64,000 nt of DNA from Conus ventricosus (GCA_018398815.1 CM031626.1:43095950-43159949), one strand, 5' to 3'. Positions 48,396 to 59,290 are shown, counted from the stretch's first letter. Notes: generated by a model from the letters alone, not told the origin. Translations and numbers: made by a program.

Positions 48396-49414
48396 CGTTG
48401 ATCCATTCATCTTCCACCCCTCAATATCACCCACGGTTGATCCATTCATCTTCCACCCCTCAATATCACCCACGGTTGATCCATTCATCTTCCACCCCTC
48501 AATATCACCCATGGTTGATCCATTCATCTTCCACCCCTCAATATCACCCACGGTTGATCCATTCATCTTCCACCCCTCAATATCACCCACGGTTGATCCA
48601 TTCATCTTCCACCCCTCAATATCACCCATGGTTGATCCATTCATCTTCCACCCCTCAATATCACCCATGGTTGATCCATTCATCTTCCACCCCTCAATAT
48701 CACCCACGGTTGATCCATTCATCTTCCACCCCTCAATATCACCCACGGTTGATCCATTCATCTTCCACCCCTCAATATCACCCACGGTTGATCCATTCAT
48801 CTTCCACCCCTCAATATCACCCATGGTTGATCCATTCATCTTCCCACCCCTCAATATCACCCATGGTTGATCCATTCATCTTCCACCCCTCAATATCACC
48901 CACGGTTGATCCATTCATCTTCCACCCCTCAATATCACCCACGGTTGATCCATTCATCTTCCACCCCTCAATATCACCCACGGTTGATCCATTCATCTTC
49001 CACCCCTCAATATCACCCACGGTTGATCCATTCATCTTCCACCCCTCAATATCATCCATGGTCGATCCATTCATCTTCCACCCCTCAATATCACCCATGG
49101 TTGATCCATTCATCTTCCACCCTCAATATCACCCATGGTTGATCCATTCATCTTCCACCCCTCAATATCACCCACGGTTGATCCATTCATCTTCCACCCC
49201 TCAATATCACCCACGGCTGATCCATTCATCTTCCACCCCTCAATATCACCCACGGTTGATCCATTCATCTTCCACCCCTCAATATCACCCATGGTTGATC
49301 CATTCATCTTCCACCCCTCAATATCACCCATGGTTGATCCATTCATCTTCTTCCCCTCAATATCACCCACATCTTCCACCCCTCAATATCACCCATAGTT
49401 GATCCATTCATCTT
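48396..49414. repeat. Minisatellite, 39-bp unit, left part
   Basis: About 26 copies of a 39-bp unit (TCAATATCACCCACGGTTGA, TCCATTCATCTTCCACCCC) alternating CACGG and CATGG. The 13-codon unit is open on both strands. The array is interrupted by the tandem LTR-like pair at 49415-53753. Confidence 0.96.
49410..49414. repeat. 5-bp target-site duplication ATCTT, left
   Basis: ATCTT precedes TGTCACGA here and follows TCGTGACA at 53754-53758. The interrupted minisatellite unit CATTCATCTTCCACCCC contains ATCTT once, so the second copy is a genuine duplication made on insertion. Confidence 0.85.
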
Positions 49415-49701
49415 TGTCACGAGTTTGTCACGAGGCCTACGACGTTTGACCCAACTGGGGTGGCGGAATTATTCATTTGTTTATTGTCATCGTATATCTG
49501 TCCCTTAATGTGGCTTGTGGTGTGGTTGCACCTTTGGTGTGGTTTAGTTCAGGTTAGGTTTACTTTCTCTCTCTCTCTCTCTAATTCCACTGCCCGTGCA
49601 TTCATCCTGCAGGTTCACGGGTGTGGGTATCTTTTTTCTTGTACTGGCTGTCTATCGGCCTCTCGCCTGTCTTTTTACCTGTCGCACGTGCTTCATTTCT
49701 T

Positions 49702-50165
49702 TTAGTTTGAAGTATGCTCACTCTGTGACGTAGCGTGGCATGTTGGGCCGCCATCGCTGAGGGAGGTTAGCTCTTCACTCGAGCGGAAGATGTCTCTGGG
49801 AGCGCCTGCTCCGTCTTGGTTCTTCACCTTATCGTCGAAGGTACAGTCGGTATCTTCAATTCCTACAGTCGGCCTGTAGGAGAGGGACATCACTTCTTCT
49901 TTTTCCGCATCTGCGCTTTCTGTCCTCTCGACTGGACAGAGGGCAGAGAGAGTCGTTTGACCCGCCTCTTCGGGGTCACCCACGGGTAGCTGGTAAGCAT
50001 CAGTTTTCGTGGTTTGTTTGTTTTGGTTGTTTGTTGTTAGCCGGCTTATTCTTCTCTTTTGCGCAATTTTCTTTTGTTTGCAAAATTGTAAAAGAAATAT
50101 TGTTTGAGACCTTTTCTCTGGTTAATTCAATCTTTAACCTGGCCATCCTAAATTATATCTAAAAT
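49702..50165 (-). CDS. Antisense open frame in LTR-like copy 1
   Basis: A minus-strand frame ends at 49702 and reads SALCPVERTESADAEKEEVM, then GIEDTDCTFDDKVKN and downstream Ser/Glu-rich sequence. The corresponding region of copy 2 (52260-51892) begins MARLKIELTREKVSNNISFT and shares DAYQLPVGDP and GIEDTDCTFDD before shifting frame. Joined across copies it would be about 150 residues, acidic and unlike known families. Shared sequence is expected from recent duplication alone, so coding is unproven. Confidence 0.25.
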
Positions 50166-50409
50166 TCTTTCTCCTGTTTATGCATCTGGTGATGCGGTAG
50201 TCGGTGGGGATGGGAGAGAACCTGGTGATTCAGGGTTGGTACTTGCTTGGTCTCGCTCGTCTGCCCCTGTCACATTCACCGGACTCTTATCCTTCGGCCA
50301 CCGTCTGTTTGTGTGTGCAAGGAGAACGAGTTTTATTTTGCGAGCGTGCGTACGCATGATTTGTCGTTCGGATGCGTGGTTGGAGATTTGTGTTATTTTA
50401 AAGTGTGGC

Positions 50410-50416
50410 TATAAAA
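50410..50416 (+). promoter_or_regulatory. TATA box in LTR-like copy 1
   Basis: TATAAAA lies in the context GTGGCTATAAAATGTG. An identical motif is at 52524-52530 in copy 2. It fits a U3 promoter, but the roughly 1-kb distance to the AATAAA signal would make an unusually long R region. Confidence 0.4.
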
Positions 50417-51431
50417 TGTGACAATTATGCCATTGAATTATTATTTGCAAATGTGGTGGCAGTTATAAAGCGATGGTCGCTGTGTTGGTTTATTTCCTAA
50501 GAAAGGAAATTGTTAAACGTGAGTGAGAGAAGGGTGAAGATAATTCATATTTGTTTTATAGCCTGTTGATTTAATGCAGTCTTTTACCTGCTTCGTGTGA
50601 GAAGACTTTAATGAACATTCCTGATTTGGTTGGTGTGCTGTGTTACGCTCAGGTCTGTGTTGAGCTGGCGTTGTTGGTGTGTTTAGTAGACCTCCCCTCG
50701 CCCATCATGCGAGTGGCTGTTAGGATTTAACAGCATGGGTCAGACTGTACTGACGGCGGGGTTCCAGTGCCCTTCCTTCCCTCCCTTTCTTCTCTCCTCC
50801 AGCTACGTTTTCCCCCCTCCCAGGGGCTTCACCCGGAGTCTGGACTGGTTGGTGCCACGCTCTGGTTGGGGCCACGCTCTGGTTGGGACCGCGGACTGGT
50901 TGGTGCCACGTGCTGGTTGAGGCCACGCTCTGGTTGGGACCGCGGACTGGTTGGTGCCACGCGCTGGTTGAGGCCACGCTCTGGTCGGGACCGCGGACTG
51001 GTAGAAAAGCCCGCCGGCTTGACTGGCCGGCCCTGATCCCCGTCCAGGACCTCCAGTAACAACGCCACGTTTTCCCTCCCCAGGACGCGCTCTTCACTGC
51101 TGCTTGTGTGTGTCGAGGGTGTCGGCCTTGAACGACTCTCTTCAAGAACCGACCCGGTTCGGAGCACCTAGTGCGACAGGGTGCTCCCAGTAGACTTGGG
51201 AGAGGCAGGGGTGTGGAGGCACTCCATGGTGTGGAAAGGGATGGATGCTGGGAATGTTTATTTATAATTGTGTATATGTCATATGTGTTGAAATGCTGTG
51301 ATTGTGATTGTGTACGTCGTATGGTGAAATGTTTATTTATAATTGTGCATGTTGTGTGTGTTGGAATGCTTGATTGTGATTGTGCATGTTGTGTGTGTTG
51401 GAATGCTTATTTATGACTGTATGTTGGTGTG

Positions 51432-51437
51432 AATAAA
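51432..51437 (+). terminator. Polyadenylation signal in LTR-like copy 1
   Basis: AATAAA is followed about 15-30 bp later by a GT-rich stretch (TGGGGTGTTGTATCG, then ATTGTGTGGTC), as in an R/U5 boundary. The same signal occurs in copy 2 at 53586-53591. Confidence 0.45.
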
Positions 51438-51523
51438 TGGGGTGTTGTATCGTAATCTTTATTGTGTGGTCTCTTGCGGAGCGTGTGAGGTCAGTCACTC
51501 CCTTCACTCCCACCTAGACCGAT

Positions 51524-53134
51524 TGTCACGAGTTTGTCACGAGGCCTACGACGTTTGACCCAACTGGGGTGGCGGAATTATTCATTTGCTTATTATCGTT
51601 GTTGTTGTCGTATATCTGTCCCTTAATGTGGCTTGTGGTGTGGTTGCACCTTTGGTGTGGTTTAGTTCAGGTTAGGTTTACTTTCTCTCTCTCTCTCTCT
51701 AATTCCACTGCCCGTGCATTCATCCTGCAGGTTCACGGGTGGTGGGTATCTTTTTCTTGTACTGGCTGTCTATCGGCCTCTCGCCTGTCTTTTTACCTGT
51801 CGCACGTGTTTCATTTCTTTTAGTTTGAAGTATGCTCACTCTGTGACGTAGCGTGGCATGTTGGCCGCCATCGCTGAGGGAGGTTAGCTCTTCACTCGAG
51901 CGGAAGATGTCTCTGGGAGCGCCTGCTCCGGTATTGGTTCTTCACCGTATCGTCGAAGGTACAGTCAGTATCTTCAATTCCTACAGTCGCCTGTAGGAGA
52001 GGGACATCACTTCTTCTTTTTCCGCATCTGCGCTTCTGTCCTCTCGACTGGACAGAGGGCAGAGAGAGTCGTTTGACCCGCCTCTTCGGGTCACCCACGG
52101 GTAGCTGGTAAGCATCAGTTTCGTGGTTTGTTTGTTTTGGTTTGTTGTTGTTAGCCAGCTTATTCTTCTCTTTTGCGCAATTTTCTTTTGTTTGCAAAAT
52201 TGTAAAAGAAATATTGTTTGAGACCTTTTCTCTGGTTAATTCAATCTTTAACCTGGCCATCCTAAATTATATCTAAAATTCTTTCTCCTGTTTATGCATC
52301 TTGTGATGCGGTAGTCGGTGGGGATGGGAGAGAACCTGGTGATTCAGGGTTGGTACTTGCTTGGTCTCGCTCGTCCGCCCCTGTCACATTCACCGGACTC
52401 TTATCCTTCGGCCACCGTCTGTTTGTGTGTGCAAGGAGAACGAGTTTTATTTTGCGAGCGTGCGTACGCATGATTTGTCGTTCGGATGCGTGGTTGGAGA
52501 TTTGTGTTATTTTAAAATGTGGCTATAAAATGTGACAATTATGCCATTGAATTATTGTTTGCAAATGTGGTGGCAGTTATAAAGCGATGGTCGCTGTGTT
52601 GGTTTATTTCCTAAGAAAGGAAATTGTTAAACGTGAGTGAGAGAAGGGTGAAGATAATTCATATTTGTTTTATAGCCTGTTGATTTAATGCAGTCTTTTA
52701 CCTGCTTCGTGTGAGAAGACTTTAATGAACATTCCTGATTTGGTTGGTGTGCTGTGTTACGCTCAGGTCTGTGTTGAGCTGGCGTTGTTGGTGTGTTTAG
52801 TAGACCTCCCCTCGCCCATCATGCGAGTGGCTGTTAGGATTTAACAGCATGGGTCAGACTGTACTGACGGCGGGGTTCCAGTGCCCTTCTTCCTTCCCTC
52901 CCTTTCTTCTCTCCTCCCAGCTACGTTTTCCCCCCTTCCGGGGGCTTCACCCGAGTCTGGACCGGTTGGTGCCACGCTCTGGTTGGGGCCACGCTCTGGT
53001 TGGGACCGCGGACTGGTTGGTGCCACGCGCTGGTTGAGGCCACGCTCTGGTCGGGACCGCGGACTGGTAGAAAAGCCCGCCGGCTTGACTGGCCGGTCCT
53101 GATCCCCGTCCAGGACCTCCAGCAACAACGCCAC

Positions 53135-53205
<71 letters not shown>

Positions 53206-53753
53206 GACGCGCTCTTCACTGCCTGCTTGTGTGTGTCGAGGGTGTCGGCCTTGAACGACTCTCTTCAAGAGCCGACCCGGTTCGGAGCACCTAGTGCGAC
53301 AGGGTGCTCCCAGTAGACTTGGGAGAGGCAGGGGTGTGGAGGCACTCCATGGTGTGGAAAGGGATGGATGCTGGAAATGTTTATTTATAATTGTGTATAT
53401 GTTATATGTGTTGAAATGTTGTGATTGTGATTGTGTACGTCGTATGGTGAAATGTTTATTTATAATTGTGCATGCTGTGTGTGTTGGAATGCTTAATTGT
53501 GTGTATGTCGTGTGTTGAAATGCTTGATTGTGATTGTGCATGTTGTGTGTGTTGGAATGCTTATTTATGACTGTATGTTGGTGTGAATAAATGGGGTGTT
53601 GTATCGTAATCTTTATTGTGTGGTCTCTTGCGGGGCGTGTGAGGTCAGTCACTCCCTTCACTCCACCTAGACCGATCCTGTCAGGGCAGACCTCCAGGGG
53701 TCGGTCGTGACACCGATCCTGTCAGGGCAGACCTCCAGGGGTCGGTCGTGACA
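51524..53753 (+). mobile_element. LTR-like element, copy 2 (2230 bp)
   Basis: It is over 95% similar by eye to copy 1 along its length. It ends in TCGTGACA, the exact complement of the starting TGTCACGA, as expected for TG...CA LTR ends. The final 41 bp (CCGATCCTGTCAGGGCAGAC, CTCCAGGGGTCGGTCGTGAC, A) is duplicated in tandem (53672-53712 and 53713-53753). A 67-base C run replaces TTTTCCCTCCCCA of copy 1. The 5-bp ATCTT lies on both outer sides of the pair, so both copies were probably inserted as one unit. Confidence 0.7.
53137..53203. repeat. 67-base C homopolymer
   Basis: An uninterrupted run of 67 C residues lies in LTR-like copy 2. Copy 1 has CCACGTTTTCCCTCCCCAGG at the same point, so the run is new to copy 2 or an assembly artefact. 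Confidence 0.9.
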
Positions 53754-54925
53754 ATCTTCCACCCCTCAATATCACCCATGGTTGATCCATTCATCTTCTT
53801 CCCCTCAATATCACCCACGGTTGATCCATTCATCTTCCACCCCTCAATATCACCCACGGTTGATCCATTCATCTTCCACCCCTCAATATCACCCATGGTT
53901 GATCCATTCATCTTCCACCCCTCAATATCACCCACGGTTGATCCATTCATCTTCCACCCCTCAATATCACCCATGGTTGATCCATTCATCTTCCACCCCT
54001 CAATATCACCCATGGTTGATCCATTCATCTTCCACCCCTCAATATCACCCACGGTTGATCCATTCATCTTCCACCGCTCAATATCACCCACGGTTGATCC
54101 ATTCATCTTTCACCCTCAATATCACCCATGGTTGATCCATTCATCTTCCACCCCTCAATATCACCCACGGTTGATCCATTCATCTTCCACCCCTCAATAT
54201 CACCCACTGTTGATCCATTCATCTTCTTCCCCTCAATATCACCCACGGTTGATCCATTCATCTTCTTCCCCTCAATATCACCCATGGTTGATCCATTCAT
54301 CTTCCACCCCTCAATATCACCCACGGTTGATCCATTCATCTTCTTCCCCTCAATATCACCCACGGTTGATCCATTCATCTTCTTTCCCTCAATATCACCC
54401 ATGGTTGATCCATTCATCTTCCACCCCTCAATATCACCCACGTTGATCCATTCATCTTCTTCCCCTCAATATCACCCACGGTTGATCCATTCATCTTCCA
54501 CCCCTCAATATCACCCACGGTTGATCCATTCATCTTCCACCCCTCAATATCACCCACGGTTGATCCATTCATCTTCCACCCCTCAATATCACCCACGTTG
54601 ATCCATTCATCTTCCACCCCTCAATATCACCCACAGTTGATCATTCATCTTCCACCCCTCAATATCACCCACGGTTGATCCATTCATCTTCCACCCCTCA
54701 ATATCACCCACGGTTGATCCATTCATCTTCCACCCCTCAATATCACCCATGGCTGATCCATTCATCTTCTTCCCCTCAATATCACCCACGGTTGATCCAT
54801 TCATCTTCCACCCTCAATATCACCCATGGTTGATCCATTCATCTTCCACCCCTCAATATCACCCACGGTTGATCCATTCATCTTCCACCCCTCAATATCA
54901 CCCACGGTTGATCCATTCATCTTGT
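53754..54925. repeat. Minisatellite, 39-bp unit, right part
   Basis: About 30 further copies of the unit at 48396-49414, resuming with ATCTTCCACCCC after the LTR-like pair. A CTTCTTCCCC variant is commoner here than in the left part. Confidence 0.96.
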
Positions 54926-55395
54926 GTCATCCTCAATCGAAGTCTGGCCAAAGAGAAAGAAGTCGACATCCCTGTATGCGTACCAGGAGAAGATCACATA
55001 CAACTGTCCAATGTCCATCCTTGTTCATCAAGCAGGGCTCCCTCCCACCAGACCTTAGCTGTACGTCCCTTGCTCTCCACAACAGTCAGAGATGCACTAC
55101 GTTCAAGGTCCAGCAGGACATACAATAACCTGCAGCTAGACAAACACTTTCAAGTCACATACAGAACATCTAACTACATACAGATTCTGCAATCAGATCT
55201 GCAATTCTGCAATAAAAATGATATCCTATCAAAATGAAATTGCTTGCAGAACAAGCAGCAGTGGCTTGGCAAATGCAGTGTATGTGAGTATGCAATTCTC
55301 TCTTTTCTACCATGCCAATCCAGCTTTTTAGCCAAAATGATCCACATGTCACTCTTTGTGTGGCTTGGAAAACGCTGATGGAAGAAGAAAACAGG
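54926..55395. other. No recognisable feature
   Basis: Non-coding spacer. Frames read out of the repeat lose any recognisable character within about 300 bp. Confidence 0.45.
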
Positions 55396-56015
55396 CAAGT
55401 CTTGAACTCCTCAAAGCCCAGCTGATCAGACTGTCAGTCAGGGGGGACCACCCACAGTGTCAGCTTCGCCCCTCACCTTGAACTCCTCAAAGCCCAGCTG
55501 ATCAGACTGTCAGTCAGGGGGACCACCCACAGTGTCAGCTTCGCCCCTCACCTTGAACTCCTCAAAGCCCAGATGATCAGACTGTCAGTCAGGGGGGACC
55601 ACCCACAGTGTCAGCTACGCCCCTCACCTTGAACTCCTCAAAGCCTAGCTGATCAGACTGTCAGTCAGGGGGGACCACCCACAGTGTCAGCTACGCCCCT
55701 CACCTTGAACTCCTCAAAGCCTAGCTGATCAGACTGTCAGTCAGGGGGGACCACCCACAGTGTCAGCTACGCCCCTCACCTTGAACTCCTCAAAGCCTAG
55801 CTGATCAGACTGTCAGTCAGGGGGGACCACCCACAGTGTCAGCTACGCCCCTTACCTTGAACTCCTCAAAGCCCAGCTGATCAGACTGTCAGTCAGGGGG
55901 GACCACCCACAGTGTCAGCTACGCCCCTTACCTTGAACTCCTCAAAGCCCAGCTGATCAGACTGTCAGTCAGGGGGGACCATCCAGAGTGTCAGCTGCGC
56001 CCCTCACCAGTCCAG
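55396..56015. repeat. Minisatellite, about 75-bp unit resembling a 30-nt micro-exon
   Basis: Eight copies of a unit (CTTGAACTCCTCAAAGCCCA, GCTGATCAGACTGTCAGTCA, GGGGGGACCACCCACAGTGT, CAGCTACGCCCCTCAC). On the minus strand each unit reads CCCCTGACTGACAG|, then TCTGATCAGCTGGGCTTTGA plus GGAGTTCAAG, then |GTGAGGGGC. That is an acceptor-like site, a 30-nt phase-0 frame (SDQLGFEEFK) and a donor-like site. The array lies in the VPS13 intron directly after exon 56121-56252. Confidence 0.9.
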
Positions 56016-56120
56016 TCAGAGGGTCTCAAAGGTCCCCTCTGAATGAGTTCTGATGGAGCCCTGATCAGTCCATTCACACACCTGAAGGGCCGGGGTGGGT
56101 GTGGGCAGTCACACACTGAC

Positions 56121-56252
56121 CTCCAACATGTAGGTGAGGGCGAGGGGCAGGAGGTTGTGGAGGATGACGGAGGGTTGCAGGGTGAGGACGTAGCACTTCC
56201 CGCTCTTCTCATCCCCCGCCTCAAAGTAGATCTCCTCCACTTCTGGGAACAC
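56121..56252 (-). CDS. VPS13: VPS13-like exon (HNLLP segment)
   Basis: A 132-nt minus-strand exon (44 codons, phase 0 at both ends) lies between the acceptor GGTTGTGCAG| and the donor TTGGAG|GTCAGTG. It encodes VFPEVEEIYFEAGDEKSGKC, YVLTLQPSVILHNLLPLALT and YMLE. The pattern x-L-x-P-x-V-x-x-x-N-L-L-P is found in VPS13 adaptor-binding repeats, and the order relative to the Y-W-x-x-N-K-T-G exon downstream is right. Upstream exons must lie beyond the window, since none was found between 56253 and 64000. Confidence 0.8.
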
Positions 56253-56299
56253 CTGCACAACCACCACGCCAACACACCTGCTTCAATGCTATGTGGCTA

Positions 56300-56490
56300 C
56301 AAAAGTACACCTCTCTACCACAACAACAAGCCATTCAGAAATACTGGGTTACTGCACACAATACAACAACAAGCCATTCAGAAATACTGGGTTACTACAC
56401 ACATACAACAACAAGCCATTCAGAAATACTGGGTTACTACACACATACAACAACAAGCCATTCAGAAATACTGGGTTACTACACACATAC
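56300..56490. repeat. Minisatellite (CCATTCAGAAATACTGGGTT), left part
   Basis: Four copies of a roughly 42-bp unit (ACAACAACAAGCCATTCAGA, AATACTGGGTTACTACACAC, AT). The array is interrupted by the twin-primed LINE and resumes at 57916. Confidence 0.93.
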
Positions 56491-56521
56491 AGTGGAATGC
56501 CTCTCCAGTTCTTGCACTCCT

Positions 56522-57157
56522 TTAGGTTTCCTTTCTTAGGAGCTTAATAAGGTGTCCGTGCTTCCAGTCTTGGGGTAGTTCTTCGGTCTCCCAAACTTTC
56601 TTGAAGAGTTCATGAAGCATATTGATGGTTGCTTCGCTGCCAGTTTTGATTGCTTCTGGTGGGATATTGTCAGGGCCTGGTGCTTTGTTGTTCTTGAGGT
56701 GTCGGATGGCCTTCCGGATCTCTTCCTTGGTAGGGGGGTTGGTGTTGATGTCTAGTGGTGTCTCGGAGGGTGGTATGTCTGGTGGATCTGGTGGTGCTGG
56801 CCGGTTGAGGAGCTCCTGGAAGTGTTCTTTCCAGCGGTGCAACTGGGCATCTGGGTTGGTGAGTGTGTTCCCGTCCTTGTCCTTCACAGGTGCCTCTGTC
56901 ACTCGTCGACTCCCTGCTAACTTCCGTGTTATGTCATACAGCTCCTTCATGTTCTTCTGTCCGGCTGCTTTTTCTGCTTCTTCTGCCAGGTTCTCTGCAT
57001 AGCTTCTCTTGTCCTGTCTTATGCTTCTCTTCACTTCTTTGTTTGCTTCTGTGTGCAGTTTCTGTGCCTCTGCCTTACTTGCTCTGGTCTTGCTTATGTT
57101 GACTGTTGCTTTCCTATCTTTTCGCTCTTTCACTTTCCTCAGTGTCTCTGCTGACAT
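56522..57157 (-). pseudogene. LINE ORF2 segment upstream of RT (inverted)
   Basis: About 211 codons in the inverted segment, Lys/Glu/Ala-rich and coiled-coil-like at the start (KERKDRKATVNISKTRASKA). It ends with K-A-P-G-P-D-N-I-P and DWKHGHLIKL, the start of the RT domain. A one-base change turns the following K-G-N-L-K-E-C-K-N-W into a stop. Truncated and inverted, it cannot function. Confidence 0.85.
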
Positions 57158-57197
57158 CCAGGCTTGTGGACTCTTGTCTTCTTTCCCAGAATCTTCT

Positions 57198-57900
57198 CAC
57201 GAACAGGACTGAAGATCAGTAAGGCAAAAACCAGGGTGATGAGGATCAATGAGGCCAACGACAACAATATTGTACTCAACAGAGAAGACCTAGAGAACGT
57301 CGACAGCTTCACATACCTCGGCAGCATTGTCAGCAAGGACGGGGCACAGACAAAGACATCCAAACAAGAATAGGCAAGGCATCCGCAGCTTTCAAGATGC
57401 TCCGACCTGTCTGGACCTCACACACCATCTCTGCAAAAACCAAGATCCGCATCTTCAACACAAATGTGAAGTCTGTGCTTCTCTATGCCTGTGAAACGTG
57501 GCGCACCACCAAGCCATCGACACACCGCCTGCAGACCTTTGTGAACAGATGCTTGAGGTACATCTATCGCATCAGGTGGCAGGACATGGTCACAAATGAA
57601 GACTTGTGGAGAAGAGCCGGACAAGAGCCCATTGAAGATCAAATTAAGCGCAGGAAGTGGGGCTGGCTTGGCCATACCCTCAGAAAACCAGCACCCAGCG
57701 TTGTCCGCCATGCCTTGCGATGGAACCCACAGGGAAGACGCAAGAGAGGCCGACCACGCACCACCTGGAGAAGATCAACGGAGGTGGAGACAACTCGACT
57801 GGGCTATTCCTGGGGCCAGCTGGAAGTCGCCGCCCGGGACAGGCAGAGATGGAAAAGGCTCGTGGATGACCTATGCTCCACTAGGAGCCAACGGGAATAA
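57198..57900 (+). pseudogene. LINE ORF2 C-terminal segment
   Basis: Plus-strand coding remnant. It reads ISKAKTRVMRINEANDNN, VDSFTYLGSIVSKDG, then after a frame change IRIFNTNVKSVLLYACETWR, RCLRYIYRIRWQDMVTNEDL, RRRKWGWLGHTLRKP-like and GRRKRGRPRTTWRR. F-x-Y-L-G-S, L-L-Y-x-x-E-T-W and W-L-G-H-x-L-R mark the post-RT region of RTE-like and related LINEs. The frameshift near 57345 fits loss of one G in GGGG. The stop at 57898-57900 is followed by the 3' tail. Confidence 0.85.
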
Positions 57901-57915
57901 GTCAAGTAAGTCAAG

Positions 57916-58560
57916 TCACACACATACAACAACAAGCCATTCAGAAATACTGGGTTACTACACACATACAACAACAAGCCATTCAGAAATACTGGGTTAC
58001 TACACACATACAACAACAAGCCATTCAGAAATACTGGGCTACTACAAACAATGTTACTACAAAAGTACACCTCTCTACTACAACAACAATAAGCCATTCA
58101 GAAATACTGCGTTACTACAAACAACGTTACTACAAAAGTACCTCTCTACTACAACAACAATAAGCCATTCAGAAATACTGGGTTACTACAAACAATGTTA
58201 CTACAAAAGTACCTCTCTACTACAACAACAATAAGCCATTCAGAAATACTGGGTTACTACAAACAATGCTACTACAAAAGTACACCTCTCTACTACAACA
58301 ACAATAAGCCATTCAGAAATACTGGGTTACTACAAACAATGTTACTACAAAAGTACCTCTCTACTACAACAAAAACAAGCCATTCAGAAATACTGGGTTA
58401 CTACAAACAATGTTACTACAAAAGTACCTCTCTACTACAACAACAATAAGCCATTCAGAAATACTGCGTTACTACAAACAATGTTACTACAAAAGTACCT
58501 CTCTACTACAACAACAATAAGCCATTCAGAAATACTGGGTCACTACAAATAACGTCACTA
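57916..58560. repeat. Minisatellite, 42- and about 71-bp units, right part
   Basis: The array of 56300-56490 continues. Three 42-bp units are followed by about seven 68-71 bp units that add ACAATGTTACTACAAAAGTA and CCTCTCTACTAC. It is a two-level repeat. Confidence 0.93.
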
Positions 58561-58920
58561 CAATACCACACAATTCAGAAATATTAACAGTTAAATATCG
58601 AAACTGCTGTGACCAGTTCGTGTCTCAAAGTCGTTGGTATCGTCAAATTCATGGCGAGTGTTGCTGGACAGATAAGGTGTACCCTCTGGTGGAGGTTGGG
58701 GGGGGGGGGGGGTGGCAGGGGGTAGGGGAGCTCACTCTCGCTCTCTCCACAATGAAGCAGTTATTGTCACCGGCAGGGATATCTTTTAGGTGATGCACAG
58801 CTCATGTTGGATCAGAACAGGCACAAAAGTGACTCAGTAGCAGTGTCAGTGCAGTGACTCCTCTGGTGGGTGGCCTCATGATAAGCTAACACTGCTTGAA
58901 CCTTGAGGACTGCTGAGCTA
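58561..58920. other. Spacer with G-run
   Basis: Non-coding spacer with a 14-base G run at about 58698-58711. No gene was found. Confidence 0.5.
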
Positions 58921-59290
58921 AGGCTGCAGAACAACAAGGCGAAGTATGGCTGTTTACAGAACAACAAGGCGAAGTATGGCTGTTTACAGAACAACAAGGC
59001 GAAGTATGGCTGTTTACAGAACAACAAGGCGAAGTATGGCTGTTTACAGAACAACAAGGCGAAGTACGGCTGTTTACAGAACAACAAGGCGAAGTATGGC
59101 TGTTTACAGAACAACAAAGCGAAGTATGGCTGTTTACAGAACAACAAGGCGAAGTATGGCTGTTTACAGAACAACAAGGCGAAGTATGGCTGTTTACAGA
59201 ACAACAAGGCGAAGTATGGCTGTTTACAGAACAACAAGGCGAAGTATGGCTGTTTACAGAACAACAAGGCGAAGTATGGCTGTTTAAAGA
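58921..59290. repeat. Minisatellite, 30-bp unit
   Basis: Twelve almost identical copies of a 30-bp unit (ACAGAACAACAAGGCGAAGT, ATGGCTGTTT). The 10-codon unit is open on both strands (AKYGCLQNNK forward, LLFCKQPYFA reverse). Confidence 0.97.

Larger units (their letters stand above)
49415..51523 (+). mobile_element. LTR-like element, copy 1 (2109 bp)
   Basis: It begins TGTCACGAGTTTGTCACGAG and runs to CACCTAGACCGAT, where copy 2 starts immediately. It carries a TATA box (50410), a polyadenylation signal (51432) and a U5-like GT-rich end, as a long terminal repeat would. An internal 50-65 bp GCCACGCTCTGGTTGG repeat (about 50855-51000) has one more unit than in copy 2. Relative to copy 2 it lacks the final CCTGTCAGGGCAGACCTCCA to GTCGTGACA segment. 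No gag-pol is present. A non-autonomous DNA element is the alternative. Confidence 0.7.
56491..57915 (+). mobile_element. RTE-like LINE insertion with 5' inversion
   Basis: Two segments of one non-LTR retrotransposon lie head to head. Positions 56491-57197 read on the minus strand and give the region between endonuclease and reverse transcriptase, up to the first RT motif (NNKAPGPDNIPPEAIK, then K-N-W-R-G-I-P-L after a frame change). Positions 57198-57900 read on the plus strand and give the protein's C-terminus. The catalytic RT core between them is missing. The element ends with AAGTCAAGTAAGTCAAGTC, a short-repeat tail, and ACACACATAC occurs on both outer sides as a likely target duplication. 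This is the classic product of twin priming. Confidence 0.85.

Noticed and set aside
49460..50421. Plus-strand small frames (81 and 61 codons) conserved between both LTR-like copies as genes
   Set aside because: Conservation follows from the recent duplication; composition and starts are poor and no motif is seen.
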